This document shows, piece after piece, positions 62,728 through 64,000 of a stretch of DNA of 64,000 nt. How positions within the stretch are numbered: the first letter of the stretch is position 1; each line of letters starts with the position of its first letter. Made by a program: the position numbers and the translations under genes. This stretch comes from VXYL01 sp965116935 (GTDB lineage: Bacteria; Pseudomonadota; Gammaproteobacteria; Pseudomonadales; Azotimanducaceae). The DNA lies in assembly GCA_965116935.1 (NCBI GenBank), contig OZ220737.1, positions 620,001-684,000 on the forward strand. The letters are read 5' to 3'. The notes beneath the pieces were generated by a model. That model saw only the letters and a list, made by a program, of their open reading frames with translations, made no database searches and was not told the DNA's origin.

Positions 62728-63192
62728 TGTGGCCCCGCCGAGAAGGCGAGTATCGCTGTCCCACCGCGAGTGGCGTTTTCAGGGCACTCGTCGCGCCGTT
62801 CGGCAGGGCAGCCGTGCCCGGTCCTGGCCAGTTGCGTCCGAATCCGCCGCCACGGCGACAGCGCTTGCCAAAGCTGGCATCCCCGGGCGGGGTCCCGGTC
62901 GCGCGCCGAATCCGGGGCAAGGCCGGCAGGTGCCCGGCTGGCCGGGTGCAGGCCCTTGAAGCCGAGGTCGTGCAGTGTGTTCGCCGCCAGCGCCAGCGAG
63001 TACGAGCGGGCGCGGCACTGCCCCGTGAGCCGTCCTTCGCCTCTGTTGAGGCGCTGCTTCGGCCGGAGGGTCGCTCACAGGGCGAGTCCGAGGCACGAAA
63101 ATCCGGCTCACAGCGGTGTTGGCGAGTCGCCCATCGCCCCGGCCGCTCGATTGCCCCCTCGTTGGTCGTCCGCGAGCCCATCGCGCGACAGG
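62728..63192. other. Integrase-flanking duplicated DNA
   Basis: 62728-62925 match the reverse complement of 32385-32581. Past that, 63090-63137 resemble part of 26945-26992. No gene was found. Confidence 0.6.
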
Positions 63193-63828
63193 TCAAGTCA
63201 CTCCACACGTACCATCTCCCTCGATGAGGGCCCGGAGGTCTTTAACCGCCCGCAATCCCCCGCGATGCAACATCCGATGGCAATTGGAGCAAACCAATGC
63301 CAGATCCTTCAGCTTCGTATTGCTCGCGCCCCCCAACTCTGCGACTGGGATTGTGTGGTGCACCTCGATGAAACCCTCGCCCCGTTCTCCGTACACCTCC
63401 CTGAAGTCGAAGGAACACACGTCACATTGCAGCCGCCCGGTCTCTCGCAGACGCTTCGTCTTGGCGTTGCGCACGATAGCCGCGTCCCGCTCCAACCTCC
63501 TGTGTTGCGCGTACACGGACGCCCCTTCGGGGAAAGCAGACTCATCGTCCTGCGGGGCCACCGTGGCGGCCGACTGTCGCCGATCAAAAATCTCGTATCC
63601 ACGCGCAAGGAAGTAGTTCTTGGCTTCGACCGCATTGAAGCTTCCGGCGGGATACTCGGAGCCTGTTGCAAACTTGCTCGCGAGTGAAATGACGTACTTC
63701 GGCGGGTACGGCTTGCCGCCGAACACGAGGTCGTAATGGCGGGACATGCGCGAGGAAGGCACACCTTCCGCCTCGATGCGTTCGACTGCCTGCGCCACAT
63801 GGCCGTGCTCGATCTCACGCGGTATCAC
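63193..63828 (-). CDS. HNH endonuclease-domain protein
   Basis: 211 residues. N-terminal half (VFGGKPYPPKYVISLASKFA, NAVEAKNYFLARGYEIF) is a DNA-binding-like helical domain. The C-terminal HNH: CDVCSFDF, FIEVHHTIPVAELGG, LVCSNCHRMLHRGG, with zinc Cys pairs and the HH/N/H catalytic set. This combination occurs in restriction-like enzymes that cut modified or foreign DNA. It lies next to the integrase relic at the end of the window; partner genes beyond 64000 cannot be seen. Confidence 0.8.
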   Translation of the reverse strand: MIPREIEHGHVAQAVERIEAEGVPSSRMSRHYDLVFGGKPYPPKYVISLASKFATGSEYPAGSFNAVEAKNYFLARGYEIFDRRQSAATVAPQDDESAFPEGASVYAQHRRLERDAAIVRNAKTKRLRETGRLQCDVCSFDFREVYGERGEGFIEVHHTIPVAELGGASNTKLKDLALVCSNCHRMLHRGGLRAVKDLRALIEGDGTCGVT

Positions 63829-64000
63829 GGTTTGTCCTCCGACATGCGGTATCGACAGCCAATTCGACCCGAACTACGTGAGCTCCTCGGACCAACCGCG
63901 AAACGGTCAGGCACGATAGCCTTGTTCGCCACCAATCCATGCCACGCCCCGCCTCGTCTCCCAGATGTGCTCTCGCCACCACTATCGCCGTCGTACTTCG

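Overview
The window is high-GC bacterial DNA, most likely from a gammaproteobacterium that is not a close relative of the model species. The backbone order ssrA, smpB, ratA, rnfH, bamE, recN, (hrcA), grpE, dnaK, dnaJ, dapB, then a rhodanese gene and secB extends the well-known gammaproteobacterial smpB-ratA-rnfH-bamE-recN-grpE neighbourhood. The tmRNA tag ANDENYALAA is also typical. No tRNA or rRNA gene and no intact transposase were found; mobile DNA shows up as integrase relics, a MITE-like element, duplicated gene scraps and dispersed hairpins.

1-9.2 kb: the tmRNA gene (736-1091) is followed by a small island that ends in an imperfect second copy of the tmRNA 3' end (3003-3063), as expected for integration at ssrA. 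The island holds a Uma2-type nuclease gene, scraps of neighbouring genes and a second, frameshifted phd antitoxin gene. Next come an XRE-headed five-gene operon that ends in a sulfotransferase-like gene, a GNAT gene, an AbiEii-like toxin pair and an aminotransferase. These 8 kb separate ssrA from smpB, which are usually adjacent.

9.2-26.6 kb: the core block. Inserted into it are an NSS-family sodium symporter, a 189-bp MITE-like element, a two-subunit molybdenum hydroxylase of the isoquinoline-oxidoreductase type and an FG-GAP repeat protein. The chaperone set (hrcA, grpE, dnaK, dnaJ) has one sigma-32-like promoter candidate. DnaK carries an unusual C-terminal tail of six hexapeptide repeats.

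26.6-41.2 kb: accessory DNA. It contains an S9-type prolyl-oligopeptidase homologue that has lost its catalytic residues, transcribed with a small exported two-cysteine peptide; a decayed restriction-modification locus; and integrase relics. It then contains what I consider the most interesting locus: a TetR regulator, a TetR-type palindrome, a secreted six-cysteine peptide with a knottin-like cysteine pattern, a zinc-ribbon microprotein, a DsbC-like lipoprotein and three paralogous exported Sel1-type proteins with a TonB-box-like segment. A DUF4143 ATPase behind a perfect 19-bp palindrome and a FitAB/VapBC pair follow.

41.2-64 kb: mixed metabolism. A Nudix hydrolase, a cytochrome c/PQQ-type sugar dehydrogenase, a sulfur module (thiol-dioxygenase-like cupin plus a four-domain rhodanese), an FGE-fold protein without the catalytic cysteines and its broken copies, a serine hydrolase, a TauD-type dioxygenase with an MFS exporter, trmL, a regulator/membrane pair, a B12-capture pair (DUF6580 and a BtuF-like protein), an LLM flavin oxidoreductase, a GMC oxidoreductase, an amidase, a Fic/AbrB toxin-antitoxin pair, a second broken integrase in inverted orientation to the one at 33 kb, and an HNH endonuclease.

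All functions are read from sequence alone. Family names come from recognised motifs, and no database search was possible.
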